64,000 nt of DNA from Terriglobales bacterium (GTDB lineage: Bacteria; Acidobacteriota; Terriglobia; Terriglobales; Acidobacteriaceae): contig DASSIZ010000117.1 of NCBI GenBank assembly GCA_035691485.1, positions 62,001 to 126,000 on the forward strand. The letters are read 5' to 3'. Under the pieces are notes generated by a model. That model was not told the origin of the DNA. It ran no database searches and saw only the letters and a list, made by a program, of their open reading frames with translations. Each line of letters begins with the position of its first letter. The first letter of the stretch is position 1. This document shows positions 14,826 through 24,507 of the stretch, piece after piece. The position numbers were made by a program, and so were the translations under genes.

Positions 14826-17800
14826 TTGGGCCAGTTGATTCGCAAGTCGTGCCCGTCCTGTATTCTCGTGTGCGGCGTCATCTTTTTAATGGGCGCTGTC
14901 TCCTACGGCCAGAACGTGCAAACCGTCAAGCCGCCGGAATACCAGAACAAGCCAACGCCCACCGAGGCGCCGCCGCCTCCGAGAACCGCACCGCAAACTC
15001 AGGAGGTGCTGCCTTCTTATGAAGGCCAGCGCGTCTCCGGGGTGGAAATTGCCGGCCAGCCCGAGGTGAATACCGAGTCGCTGGTGCCGCTCTTGCAACA
15101 ACGCGCCGGGCAGCCGTTTTCCCAGGCCAAGGTGCAGGCCAGTATCGACGCCCTGAAAAATACACACCGTTTCCAGGACGTTACCCTGGAAGTGAGGCCC
15201 GACGCTAACGGCGTTCGCGTCCTCATGATCCTTCAGCCGGCGGTGTATTTCGGGATCTACGATTTTCCCGGCGCGCTGCGTCGCTTTCCGTACTCGCGCC
15301 TGCTGCAGGTGACGAATTACCCGCCCCGCGGCGCTTACACCCCGGTCGATGTGCAGACCGGGGAAAATCAACTGCGGACCTTCTTTCGTCGCACTGGATT
15401 TTTCCAGGCGCAGATTCATCCCGAGGTGCGAACCGACCGCCAGCACGGGATTGCGAATGTCATCTATCGAACCGACCTCGGCCCGCGCGCAAAGTTCGGC
15501 AAGGTGAACATCGAGGGTACGACGCCGGAGGAGACGCAGCATCTGATCCAGGTCTCGCATTCATTCCTGGCGCGCATGCGGAACTCCGCCATCCGCCCGG
15601 GCAAGACTTACCAGCTGAAGAAGCTGACGAACGCGACCAAGTATCTGCAGACCTCGCTGATGAAGAACGGCCACCTGGCAGCACAGGTGCGGCTCATCGG
15701 CGCCAACTACGATCCTGAAACCCGGCGCGCCGACATAAGCTTTCACGTCGACACCGGACCAGTAGTCAAGGTCAACGTCGAAGGCGCTCACCTCTGGCCC
15801 TGGACGCGGAAGAAGCTGCTCCCGGTGTATCAACAGATCGGGGTGGATCCAGAGCTGATCCAGGAAGGCCGCCAGAATCTCATCTCGCATTTCCAGAACA
15901 AGGGGTATTTCGACGTCAACGTCACCACCAACGTCCAGCAGCAGCCTGGCGGCGAAAACATCGTCTACCAGATCGCCAAGGGCCCCCGACATAAGGTGGC
16001 CGATGTGAAGGTCGTGGGCAACCAGGGGCTTGGCACCAAAGAGTTAATGCAGCACCTGAAGGTGGAAAAGGCCCACTTCCTCAGTCATGGAGACTTCAGC
16101 CAGAAACTGGTGCGCAGCAGCGTCAAGAACCTTACCGATCTGTACAAGGCCAACGGGTACAGTAGCGTCAAGGTCACGCCCCAAGTTGTGAATCAGAACG
16201 GAAACATCGTTGTGACCTTCAACGTCAATGAGGGACCGCAGGACATCGTTCAATCGATCCGCATTGCCGGCGCGAACACCTTGCCGGAATCAAAATTTGC
16301 TCCCCATGGTCTGAAGCTGCAACCGGGCAAGCCCTATTCGCAAAAATTGGCGGACGAAGACCGAAACGAGGTCATGGCCAACTACCTGCGCCAGGGATAC
16401 CTGAACGCGACGTTTCGCGAAATTGCGAAGGCCAATCAACCGCACCGCCTCGACGTGGTCTACCAGATCGAGGAAGGGCCGCAGGTGCACACCGCGACTG
16501 TGGTTACGCTGGGACGTGAAGACACGCAGCAAAAGCTGATCACCCGCGATGTCGCGGAGATCAATCCCGGGCAGCCGCTGCGGGCCGACGAAATGATGCG
16601 CTCGGAAACCGAGCTGTACGAGCCCGGGATCTTTGACTGGGCGCAAGTGGACCCGCGTCGCCAGATCACCACCCAGACGCAAGAAGATGTGCTCGTCAAG
16701 GTCCACGAGGCCAAGCGCAATGTGCTGACTTATGGCTTCGGCTTCGAGGTCATCAACCGCGGAGGCAGCGTTCCCAGCGGAACGGTCGCGGTACCTGGCT
16801 TGCCGCCGGTGGGGCTGCCGTCCACTTTCAAGACCAGCCAGTCCACCTTCTGGGGACCACGCGGCACGATTGAATACACGCGCAGCAACTTGCGGGGGAA
16901 AGCTGAATCGCTGACGTTTAGCGGGCTCGGCGCCCGCCTGGAACAGCGCGGATCGGTGGTGTTTTCCGATCCCTCGTTCCGCTGGTCCAGTTGGGCGACT
17001 GATGTTTCGCTCTCCGGAGAACACAACAGCGAAAACCCGATTTACTCATCCCGCATCGCCCAGGTCGCACTCCAGTTCCGGCGGCCGCTCAACAAGAAAA
17101 AGACGCGGTATTGGTTCGTCAAGTACAGCCTCTCCGAAACCGGCCTGACACATCTGCTGATTCCCGAGTTGGTCCCGTCCTCGCAGATGCATGTGCGGCT
17201 CTCCACATTTTCCACGACCTATACCAATGACACCCGCGACAACGTGCTCGATGCCCACAAGGGCATTTATCAGAGCTTCGAGGTTGACATCAATCCGCGG
17301 GTGCTCTCCAATTTCCAATTCGCGCGTTTCCTGGGGCAGACGGCCTATTACAAGAAAATTCGCGGCAATATCGTTTGGGCAAATAGCGTTCGGCTTGGAT
17401 TGGAGCAGTCCTTCGGCGGCAGCACCGTGCCGCTCAGCCAGGCCTTCTTCTCCGGCGGCGGCAGCAGCCTGCGCGGCTTCCCGCTGAATGGCGCCGGCCC
17501 GCAGCGAACAATCCCGGCCTGCGGCAATCCCGCGGTCCCGTCGACTTGTTCGTTGATCACGGTGCCGGTAGGCGGCAATCAACTCCTGATTTTGAATTCC
17601 GAGCTTCGGGTCCCGTCCCCGGTGGACTTGCCGATCGTGCACAAGAACCTTGGCTTCGCCGTGTTCTATGACGGCGGCAACGTATTTCAGTCGGTTGGGT
17701 TCCACAACTTCGGCGCGCAGTACACGAATTCCATCGGAGCCGGACTTCGTTATTCCACTCCGGTTGGCCCCGTCCGCATAGACATCGGTCACAACCTGAA

Positions 17801-17858
17801 TGCGCCGCCGGGCCTCAAATCTACTCAAGTCTTCGTTACGTTAGGACAAGCGTTTTGA
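14826..17858 (+). CDS. Omp85-superfamily outer membrane assembly protein (BamA/TamA-like) with extended POTRA region
   Basis: 1010-aa outer-membrane beta-barrel with periplasmic POTRA repeats. Seen: TTG start with GAGGAAG ribosome site nine bases upstream; signal peptide with hydrophobic core CILVCGVIFLMGAV; a Pro/Thr-rich linker (about 32-60); then six or seven POTRA-like beta-alpha-alpha-beta-beta units from residue 70 to about 625 (recurrent N-K/R-G-Y/H-hydrophobic turns such as FQNKGYFDVNV, YKANGYSSVKV, LRQGYLNATF); a barrel from about 630 with GGGSSLRGF (the conserved loop 6 region); and a terminal phenylalanine (VFVTLGQAF), the usual OMP signal. The next gene, tamB, overlaps it by four bases. 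Role: insertion of outer-membrane proteins or TAM-type translocation. I cannot tell BamA from TamA by sequence alone. Confidence 0.92.
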   Translation: MGQLIRKSCPSCILVCGVIFLMGAVSYGQNVQTVKPPEYQNKPTPTEAPPPPRTAPQTQEVLPSYEGQRVSGVEIAGQPEVNTESLVPLLQQRAGQPFSQAKVQASIDALKNTHRFQDVTLEVRPDANGVRVLMILQPAVYFGIYDFPGALRRFPYSRLLQVTNYPPRGAYTPVDVQTGENQLRTFFRRTGFFQAQIHPEVRTDRQHGIANVIYRTDLGPRAKFGKVNIEGTTPEETQHLIQVSHSFLARMRNSAIRPGKTYQLKKLTNATKYLQTSLMKNGHLAAQVRLIGANYDPETRRADISFHVDTGPVVKVNVEGAHLWPWTRKKLLPVYQQIGVDPELIQEGRQNLISHFQNKGYFDVNVTTNVQQQPGGENIVYQIAKGPRHKVADVKVVGNQGLGTKELMQHLKVEKAHFLSHGDFSQKLVRSSVKNLTDLYKANGYSSVKVTPQVVNQNGNIVVTFNVNEGPQDIVQSIRIAGANTLPESKFAPHGLKLQPGKPYSQKLADEDRNEVMANYLRQGYLNATFREIAKANQPHRLDVVYQIEEGPQVHTATVVTLGREDTQQKLITRDVAEINPGQPLRADEMMRSETELYEPGIFDWAQVDPRRQITTQTQEDVLVKVHEAKRNVLTYGFGFEVINRGGSVPSGTVAVPGLPPVGLPSTFKTSQSTFWGPRGTIEYTRSNLRGKAESLTFSGLGARLEQRGSVVFSDPSFRWSSWATDVSLSGEHNSENPIYSSRIAQVALQFRRPLNKKKTRYWFVKYSLSETGLTHLLIPELVPSSQMHVRLSTFSTTYTNDTRDNVLDAHKGIYQSFEVDINPRVLSNFQFARFLGQTAYYKKIRGNIVWANSVRLGLEQSFGGSTVPLSQAFFSGGGSSLRGFPLNGAGPQRTIPACGNPAVPSTCSLITVPVGGNQLLILNSELRVPSPVDLPIVHKNLGFAVFYDGGNVFQSVGFHNFGAQYTNSIGAGLRYSTPVGPVRIDIGHNLNAPPGLKSTQVFVTLGQAF

Positions 17859-20800
17859 GCACCGCACCGCAATTTCCGCCCGATTATCACGTTGCCGAGG
17901 AAGCGCAAGCGCCACCTCCTCGGCGGCCAGCGTGGAAAGCCGCACTGGCATGGACGGCCGGCATCGTGGCGATCGTGATTCTGCTGGTGGTGGTCGGACT
18001 GGTCCTCGTACTGCACAGCAACTCCGGTCACCAGTACATCCTCGCCAAGGTGGAGCAGAGGGTCTCGGCGTCATTAGGTTCGCAGGTGAAGACGCGAAAT
18101 TTTCGCCTCGCCTTCTCCGGAATCAGCCCGGCGGTTGATTTGTATGATGTGGTCGTTGCCGGCGCCAGCCCCTACCCGACGCCTCCATTGCTTACCGTGG
18201 ACCACATGTTCGCCAGCGTGCAGATCACTTCCCTGCTGCGGCAAACATGGTACCTGAAAGATATAAGAGTCGATCATCCCGTCGTCCGCGTCTTCGTGGA
18301 CAGGCATGGCACCGACAACCTGCCGCAGACCAAGAGCAGCTCCAGCCAGAGCAACACCAACATTTTCGATCTCGGAGTGCGCCATGCCGTGTTGAACAAC
18401 GGCGAGGTGTACTACAACAACCGCAAGAGCGTGCTCAACGCCGACCTGCACGATCTCAGTTTCCAGGCGGCATTCGATCCCGCGCAGCAGAGCTACTCCG
18501 GCTCGCTCGGCTACCGCGACGGCCATCTTCAGATGGGCGCGTACAACCCGATGCCGCACGATTTCCAGGCCAAGTTTCTGGCTACGCGCCAGGCGTTCAC
18601 ACTGCAGCGCGCCGTGCTCAGCAGCGGCCACTCGCAGTTCAACCTGGATGCCACCGTCGAAGACTATGCAAATCCGCATGTCCGGGCGACCTACGACGCC
18701 TCGATTGATACGGGCGAGTTTCGCCACATCACCAAGAACCCGACCTTGCCCGCCGGCGTGATCCGGTTGGCGGGAAAGGTGGACTATGCGGCCCGCCCCA
18801 ATGTGCCGATGATGGCGGCACTGGTGTTGAACGGCGATCTAAGCAGCCGCGCTCTGCGTGTCGACACGCCCTCGTTTCGCGGCAATATCTCCAATATCGG
18901 CGCCCGCTACACGGTCGCGAACGGCAATCTCGATGTCAGGGACTTGCGCGCCAATCTCCTCGGCGGCTCGTTGACGGGAACGTTGAACGTTCGCGGGATT
19001 ACCGGGAATGCGCCGCAATCGGCCCTTCATGCCGCCCTGCGCGGCGTCTCGCTGGCTGACTTGAAATCCATGATGGCGTCGCCATCGCTGAAGCAGGTAG
19101 CCATTAGCGGCGGCGTGAATGCGACCGCCGACGCTACCTGGGGCAAGACGTTCGATAACCTGGTCGCTCGCGCAGACGCCAATCTCAACGCGCGCCTGGC
19201 TTCCGCAAACGGGGCAGCCGGCGTGCCCATGACCGGCACAATTCACGCGCGCTACTCCGCACGCGCCAAGCAGATCACGCTGGCGCAGAGCTACCTGCGG
19301 ACGCCGCAAACTTCGCTCACGCTCGATGGCACCGTGAGCGACCGCTCCGCTCTGCAGGTCCATTTGCAATCGCAGAATTTGCATGAGCTGGAAACCGTCG
19401 CCAATATGTTCCAACCGCCGGCAGCGGGTCAGCCGGCGCTCGGTTTGTATGGGACGGCGAGCTTCAACGCTTCGGTTCGCGGCACCACCAGCTCACCGGA
19501 GATCACCGGGCAGCTGAATGCGCAAAACCTGAAGGTCAGAAACACGGCGTGGCGCGTGCTGCGCACGAATGTCAGCCTCAGTCCGTCGCAAGCCAGCCTG
19601 AAGGACGGGTTGCTGCAGCCCTTGGACCGCGGACGCATCACGTTCAACCTCAGCGCCGGGCTGCGGCAATGGTCCTTCACCGATACCAGCCCGGTGCAGG
19701 TCGCGCTGAACGCGTCCAACATTAACGCCGGGGAGCTGGCGCAAGCCGCCGGTTGGCAGACCCCGGTGTCGGGCACGCTCGCCGCCAACATTGCGGTGCA
19801 CGGCTCGGAGTCGAACCCGATCGGCAACGGTACCGTCAGCCTCACCAATGCAAAAGTCTCCGGCGAGGCGATTCAATCGCTGAACCTCAAGTTCAACGGC
19901 GCCGGCGACACCGTCCGCACCAGCCTCGCCTTGCGCGTGCCGGCAGGCTCGGCGGAAGGCGCGGCCACCATTTTTCCCAGGAAGAAGGAATTTCAGGCCA
20001 ACCTGCAGGCACACGGAATCCGAATCGAACTGCTCCAGTCGGGCAAAGCGCGCAACATGACCGGCATCTTGAACCTGGACGCCAGCGGCCAGGGCTCATT
20101 CGACAATCCGCAACTGTCGGCTAACATCAGTGCTCCTCAGCTCAAGGTTGCGGACCAGGCAATCAATGAACTGGTGTTGCAGGCCAACGTCGCCAACCAT
20201 GTCGGCACTTTTGCCCTCGATTCGCAGGCCATCAATACGTCGCTGCGCGCGCGCGGAACGGTGCAGCTCATCGGACAATACTTCGCCAACGTGACTATCG
20301 ACACGCAGCCCATTCCGCTGGCGCCAATCGTCGCCGCCTACGCGCCCGCACAAGCCGGCAATGTCACCGGGCAGACGGAGCTGCACGCAACTTTGCGCGG
20401 CCCGCTCAAGAACAAGGCGCTGCTGGAAGCGCACGCCGTCATTCCGACTCTGCGCGTCAATTACAAGAATACGGTGCAGATCGGGGCCGTGCAGCCCGTT
20501 CACATCGACTACGCCAATGGCGTTCTCGATCTGCAGCGCACCACCATCCGGGGCACTGACACCAACCTGGAACTCCAGGGTTCGGTGCCGGTGGTTGACC
20601 GCGGCAAACCGCTGTCGCTGTTGTTACAGGGCAACATCAACCTTCAAATCGCGCAGCTCTTCAGCCCCGACGTCACCAGCTCCGGCCAGCTTCAGTTCAA
20701 CATCAATTCCTTCGGTAAGTTTGCTAATCCGGATGTGCAGGGGCAAGTGCGCATCGTCAATGCCACCTTCGCCACCGGCAGCGCTCCGCTGGGCATACAA

Positions 20801-21874
20801 AACGGCAACGGGGTTCTGACCTTGACCAAGGATCGTCTCGACATCACGCAGTTCCAGGGCACCGTCGGCGGCGGCACCGTGACCGCAACCGGTGGCGTGA
20901 TTTACCGTCCTCAAATGCGCTTTGACGTGGCCTTAACCGGCCGCGAGGTGCGAATGCTGTATCCCGACGGAGTGCGCGAGACTTTCGGCCTGAACCTCAC
21001 ACTTGCCGGGACGCCGGAGAACGCAATTTTGACTGGGCAGGTGCACCTGAGTGATTTGTCGTTTACACCTGATTTCGACCTGATGGGAATGATCGGCTCG
21101 TTCGGCGGCAGCACAGCTCCGCCGCCATCCCAGAGCTTCGCCGATAACCTGAGGCTGAACGTCAGCGTGCAATCGACCAGCGGGGTCAGCCTGGTCAGCC
21201 GCGAACTGAGCCTGCAGGCGGCGGCGAACCTGCGAGTGCAGGGCACAGCGAATGAGCCCGTCGTGCTCGGCCGCATCAACCTGAACGGTGGCGACCTCAT
21301 CTTCCAGGGCAACCGCTACATCCTGCAGGGCGGGTTCATTGATTTCGTAAACCCTTATCAAACCCAGCCGGTGCTCAACGTGCGCGTCGAGACCACCATC
21401 CAGCAGTACAACATTCACATGATGTTCCGCGGGCCGGTGGATCACCTGCAAACCAGCTACACCTCTGATCCGTCGCTGCCGCCGCCCGACATCATCAACC
21501 TGATCGCGTTTGGCAAGACCACCGAGGCTTCCGCGGCCAATCCTTCGCCACCGGGAGCGTTGGGGGCGGAGTCGCTGGTTGCCTCCCAGGTCAGCAGCCA
21601 GGTCACCAGCCGCATTTCCAAGATCGCGGGAATCTCGCAGCTCTCGGTCGATCCGGTCCTGCAGGGCAGCAACCAGCAGAATCCGGGCGCCCGCATCACC
21701 GTGCAACAGCGCGTTACCGGCAACATTTTCGTGACCTTTTCTACCGACGTGACGTCGACACAGAACCAGATCATCGAGCTGCAGTACAAGGTTTCACCGC
21801 GCTTTTCGGTCAGCGGCACGCGCGATCAGAATGGCGGCTTCGGCTTCGACACGCGGATCAAGAAAACCTGGTAG
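17855..21874 (+). CDS. tamB: TamB-family (DUF490) envelope-spanning protein
   Basis: 1339-aa protein anchored in the inner membrane by one N-terminal helix (about residues 28-50, AWTAGIVAIVILLVVVGLVLVL) with a long beta-rich periplasmic part of the AsmA/TamB type. The C-terminal DUF490 region (about 950-1339) shows the family run with IQQYNIHMMFRGPVDHLQT and SLPPPDIINLIAFG. These proteins form a hydrophobic groove that carries phospholipids to the outer membrane. TTG start inside the stop of the Omp85 gene (TTGA overlap), so the two form one translation unit. A terminator-like hairpin follows at 21904. Confidence 0.93.
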   Translation: MSTAPQFPPDYHVAEEAQAPPPRRPAWKAALAWTAGIVAIVILLVVVGLVLVLHSNSGHQYILAKVEQRVSASLGSQVKTRNFRLAFSGISPAVDLYDVVVAGASPYPTPPLLTVDHMFASVQITSLLRQTWYLKDIRVDHPVVRVFVDRHGTDNLPQTKSSSSQSNTNIFDLGVRHAVLNNGEVYYNNRKSVLNADLHDLSFQAAFDPAQQSYSGSLGYRDGHLQMGAYNPMPHDFQAKFLATRQAFTLQRAVLSSGHSQFNLDATVEDYANPHVRATYDASIDTGEFRHITKNPTLPAGVIRLAGKVDYAARPNVPMMAALVLNGDLSSRALRVDTPSFRGNISNIGARYTVANGNLDVRDLRANLLGGSLTGTLNVRGITGNAPQSALHAALRGVSLADLKSMMASPSLKQVAISGGVNATADATWGKTFDNLVARADANLNARLASANGAAGVPMTGTIHARYSARAKQITLAQSYLRTPQTSLTLDGTVSDRSALQVHLQSQNLHELETVANMFQPPAAGQPALGLYGTASFNASVRGTTSSPEITGQLNAQNLKVRNTAWRVLRTNVSLSPSQASLKDGLLQPLDRGRITFNLSAGLRQWSFTDTSPVQVALNASNINAGELAQAAGWQTPVSGTLAANIAVHGSESNPIGNGTVSLTNAKVSGEAIQSLNLKFNGAGDTVRTSLALRVPAGSAEGAATIFPRKKEFQANLQAHGIRIELLQSGKARNMTGILNLDASGQGSFDNPQLSANISAPQLKVADQAINELVLQANVANHVGTFALDSQAINTSLRARGTVQLIGQYFANVTIDTQPIPLAPIVAAYAPAQAGNVTGQTELHATLRGPLKNKALLEAHAVIPTLRVNYKNTVQIGAVQPVHIDYANGVLDLQRTTIRGTDTNLELQGSVPVVDRGKPLSLLLQGNINLQIAQLFSPDVTSSGQLQFNINSFGKFANPDVQGQVRIVNATFATGSAPLGIQNGNGVLTLTKDRLDITQFQGTVGGGTVTATGGVIYRPQMRFDVALTGREVRMLYPDGVRETFGLNLTLAGTPENAILTGQVHLSDLSFTPDFDLMGMIGSFGGSTAPPPSQSFADNLRLNVSVQSTSGVSLVSRELSLQAAANLRVQGTANEPVVLGRINLNGGDLIFQGNRYILQGGFIDFVNPYQTQPVLNVRVETTIQQYNIHMMFRGPVDHLQTSYTSDPSLPPPDIINLIAFGKTTEASAANPSPPGALGAESLVASQVSSQVTSRISKIAGISQLSVDPVLQGSNQQNPGARITVQQRVTGNIFVTFSTDVTSTQNQIIELQYKVSPRFSVSGTRDQNGGFGFDTRIKKTW

Positions 21875-21903
21875 ACGTTCAGGATTGGAATGGGAGGATT
21901 TCG

Positions 21904-21930
21904 TGCGCGACGCGACGCCCGCGCGTTTTT
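21904..21930 (+). terminator. Putative rho-independent terminator after tamB
   Basis: TGCGCG (21904-21909) can pair with CGCGCG (21920-21925) across a 10-base loop, followed by five T (21926-21930). One pair is a G-T wobble. It lies 30 bases after the tamB stop and before the converging STAS gene. Confidence 0.5.
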
Positions 21931-21954
21931 CGGCTCGCGTGCCGGCTGCCCTTC

Positions 21955-22320
21955 TTAGTTGTTGTCTCCCGCGGCCTCCGCGCTGACCGACTCCGCCGCC
22001 TCGATCGGCGTGGAATAGGTCTCGAAGCAGCTCGCCAGCTTGGTGATCTGCAGCACGTCACGCACCCGCCCGGTGAGTCCGGCGAGCACAATCTTCTTGC
22101 GGTCCCGCGAGGCCGTTGTCAGCAAGCGTATCAGTTCCCCGACTCCCGAGCTGTCGATGAAACTGACATTGGACAGGTTCAGGACAACGGCGCCCGTCTG
22201 CGTCAGCATTTCCAGAACCTGCTGGCGAAGTAATGCGGTCTCTTCGCCGAAAACGATCCTGCCGTTGCAGTCGAGAATGAGCGCTTCGCCGTAAATCCGG
22301 CTGCTGGTTCGAAGCAACAT
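21955..22320 (-). CDS. STAS-domain anti-sigma factor antagonist
   Basis: 121-aa SpoIIAA/RsbV-type STAS protein. Seen: VVLNLSNVSFIDSSGVGELIRLL, in which the serine of D-S-S-G (residues 56-59) is the usual phosphorylation site for a switch-protein kinase, and the following helix and KIVLAGLTGRVRDVL strand. The last 15 residues are Ala/Glu-rich. A PP2C-type phosphatase with GAF sensors lies at 40874, but no partner kinase is seen here, so the pathway is unknown. Upstream of its start (22321-22419) nothing is recognised. Confidence 0.88.
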   Translation of the reverse strand: MLLRTSSRIYGEALILDCNGRIVFGEETALLRQQVLEMLTQTGAVVLNLSNVSFIDSSGVGELIRLLTTASRDRKKIVLAGLTGRVRDVLQITKLASCFETYSTPIEAAESVSAEAAGDNN

Positions 22321-22419
22321 GGTCCCTCCGTGGTCCGGGCTGCCGCTCGAGGGGCCAACATACTACGCTTCCTGCACGATTCACAATGGGGCGCCGGAGG
22401 TCGCGACCGTCCGCAGGGC

Positions 22420-24387
22420 CTACATGACGGGCGGCACCGCGATTCCCATGACTTGCAGCACGCGGATAAGTTCGCGCCGTACGATGGCCGCGGTCACGAG
22501 CAGAAACCGCTTTCTGTTCTCGTCGGGCTCGTTGAGGATGTGATGGCGGTGGTAAAAATTGTTGAAGACCTGCGCCAACTGGAAGGCATGCTTGGCGGCG
22601 TGGGCCGGCTCCGCCGTCGCGATGCACTGCTCGATCACGTATGAGGTCTTGGACGCGGCCAGCAACAATTCCCAGAATTCATTGCCCGCATCGCCGCTGA
22701 GAAACCTTGAAAAATCGATTGCCTGCCGGCCGGCGGCAGCCAGGATCGAGTCCGGTTCAATCCCGGCTTTGCGAAAAATATTCGTTCCGCGCACCACCGC
22801 ATACTGAGCGTACGGCCCAGTTTCGCCCTCGAAGCTGAGCGCTTCCTTGAAGTCGAAGGCGATCACGCTGGGCTTGGTAAATTTGAGCATGAAATACCGC
22901 AGCGCTCCGATGGCGATTTGCGCCGCAATCTCGCGCCGCGCTGCATCGCCCAACTCCGGGTGGCGGGTGTCCACTTCCCTGGCGGCGGCAGCAATCAGGC
23001 GATCGAGCAGGTCATCCGCTTTGACGCCGAATCCCTTCCGTCCCGAGACCTCGATGTAGGCCTTGGCCCAATCATCTTCGCTCAATTCGTAGCCGAGGTC
23101 TGCCGCGCAACGCGGCGTGAGCGCCACCATCTCGTAGGACAAGTGCGTGTAATGCTCCGCCGCCTCCGTGTAGCCCAGCGCCCGCAGCGCTTCAATGACC
23201 GTCTTCTGCGCCTCCGCCTGCCGTGCGTCAATCACGTTGTAGATCGCGCTCACGCCGCCGAAATGCGGGTGCTCTTTTTCTCCATCGACGGCGGAAATCC
23301 AGACTTCGTGCTGGTTCGGGTACTTGTAAAACCGGCGATACCCGAAATCGCGCCCCAGCAACCCGAACTTCCACAGGTGATACGCAATGTCCTTGCCGAC
23401 GTAACCGACGGTGCCGTTGGAGCGCACGATCACCTTCTGGTCTTCTTCCGTGTGCTCCTCTTCCGACTTCCCCGCCACGTGCGGACGACCCATCACCCAG
23501 CATCCTTCGTTCTTGCCCTCACTTTCCAGGTACAGCACCCCTCGTTCCTTCATCTGCTGGAAAGCCAGGTCCCAGAAATGCAGCCGCAGGATTTCGCTCT
23601 CACGCGGCAGGAAATCGTATTCGATCGACAAACGATCCATGGTTTCCAGGTGCCGGCGCAATACCGCGGCGGAAATGATCTCGGCGAATTCGGCGGCCTG
23701 GTTGCCGCCTTGTTCGATCGCGTGCAGAGCCTCGGCGCGCTTCTGCAGGTTGGCGCGATCTTCCTGGTACCACTGCGACACGCTGGCGTAGAGGTCCCAG
23801 CACAGGTAGTCGAAGCGAGGCTCTCGCTTCGCCAATTCTTCGACTTGGGCCTTGGTTTTGTGCTCCCGTTCGCGGAAGCCGACCACCACGTCCGCCACCT
23901 GCACGCCGGTGTTGTCGATGTAGTTCTGAACATCCACGGTTCGATTGGCAGCGCGCAGCAGGCGCACGAAGGTGTCGCCGAGGATGGCATTGCGCAAATG
24001 CCCGATGTGCGCCGCCTTGTTGGGGTTGATGCTGGTGTGTTCGACCAGGATCTTGCCTTCGACCGGGATTTGCGGTGGTTCGTCTCCCGCGGCCAGCACC
24101 GCCGCAGCCGCGCCCCGGTCCAGCCGCGCATTGATATAACCTGCCCCCGCGACCTCCAGTCTCTCGAAGCCTTCCAGCGGGCCAATACCGCCAACAATCT
24201 CTTCGGCAATTTTGCGCGGCGGCTTGCGCAGCCGCTTAGCAAGCTCGAAGGACAACGGCAGGGCGTATTCACCGAGCTCCACCTTCGGCGGCTGCTCGAT
24301 CACGATGCTCGGCAGATCAATGTCGTATTTCTCGTGCAGACAGGCACGCACGCGTGCGGCGAGTTGCTGCTGAAATCGGCGGTACAA
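22420..24387 (-). CDS. argS: Arginine--tRNA ligase
   Basis: 655-aa class I aminoacyl-tRNA synthetase charging tRNA-Arg. Seen: N-terminal Add1 domain (about 1-110), HIGHLRNAILGD containing the HIGH motif, the catalytic core with NQHEVWISAVD, and the C-terminal anticodon-binding DALR domain from about 530 (FEGETGPYAQYAVVRGTNIFRK). As usual for ArgS, a canonical KMSKS motif is not visible (KGFGVKADDLLDRL region instead). TTG start at 24387: an in-frame TGA lies six bases upstream, so no longer start is possible. Divergent from metG with a 120-base intergenic region holding both promoters. Confidence 0.95.
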   Translation of the reverse strand: MYRRFQQQLAARVRACLHEKYDIDLPSIVIEQPPKVELGEYALPLSFELAKRLRKPPRKIAEEIVGGIGPLEGFERLEVAGAGYINARLDRGAAAAVLAAGDEPPQIPVEGKILVEHTSINPNKAAHIGHLRNAILGDTFVRLLRAANRTVDVQNYIDNTGVQVADVVVGFREREHKTKAQVEELAKREPRFDYLCWDLYASVSQWYQEDRANLQKRAEALHAIEQGGNQAAEFAEIISAAVLRRHLETMDRLSIEYDFLPRESEILRLHFWDLAFQQMKERGVLYLESEGKNEGCWVMGRPHVAGKSEEEHTEEDQKVIVRSNGTVGYVGKDIAYHLWKFGLLGRDFGYRRFYKYPNQHEVWISAVDGEKEHPHFGGVSAIYNVIDARQAEAQKTVIEALRALGYTEAAEHYTHLSYEMVALTPRCAADLGYELSEDDWAKAYIEVSGRKGFGVKADDLLDRLIAAAAREVDTRHPELGDAARREIAAQIAIGALRYFMLKFTKPSVIAFDFKEALSFEGETGPYAQYAVVRGTNIFRKAGIEPDSILAAAGRQAIDFSRFLSGDAGNEFWELLLAASKTSYVIEQCIATAEPAHAAKHAFQLAQVFNNFYHRHHILNEPDENRKRFLLVTAAIVRRELIRVLQVMGIAVPPVM

Positions 24388-24423
24388 GGATCAGGCGTCC
24401 TCGAAGCGGCTGAAGAAACATGG

Positions 24424-24429
24424 ATTATA
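24424..24429 (-). promoter_or_regulatory. -10 box for argS
   Basis: Perfect TATAAT on the minus strand, about 37 bases before the argS TTG start. No good -35 at standard spacing. It lies within the same 120-base region as the metG promoter, so the two polymerase sites are close. Confidence 0.45.
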
Positions 24430-24444
24430 GCAACGCCCGAAGGT

Positions 24445-24474
24445 TTGACGCGGTCGCTCAGCGTTCCCTATGAT
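24445..24474 (+). promoter_or_regulatory. Sigma70-type promoter for metG
   Basis: TTGACG (24445-24450), an 18-base spacer, TATGAT (24469-24474): one mismatch in each hexamer. Predicted start of transcription near 24481 leaves a leader of about 27 bases before the metG ATG. Confidence 0.6.
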
Positions 24475-24507
24475 GAACGTTTCCGCTCCGTTGTCATCAG
24501 TACACAA

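Noticed and set aside
22918-24507. Upstream extension of the metG frame back to 22918
   Set aside because: This part is antisense to argS and shows no homology; MetG begins at 24508.
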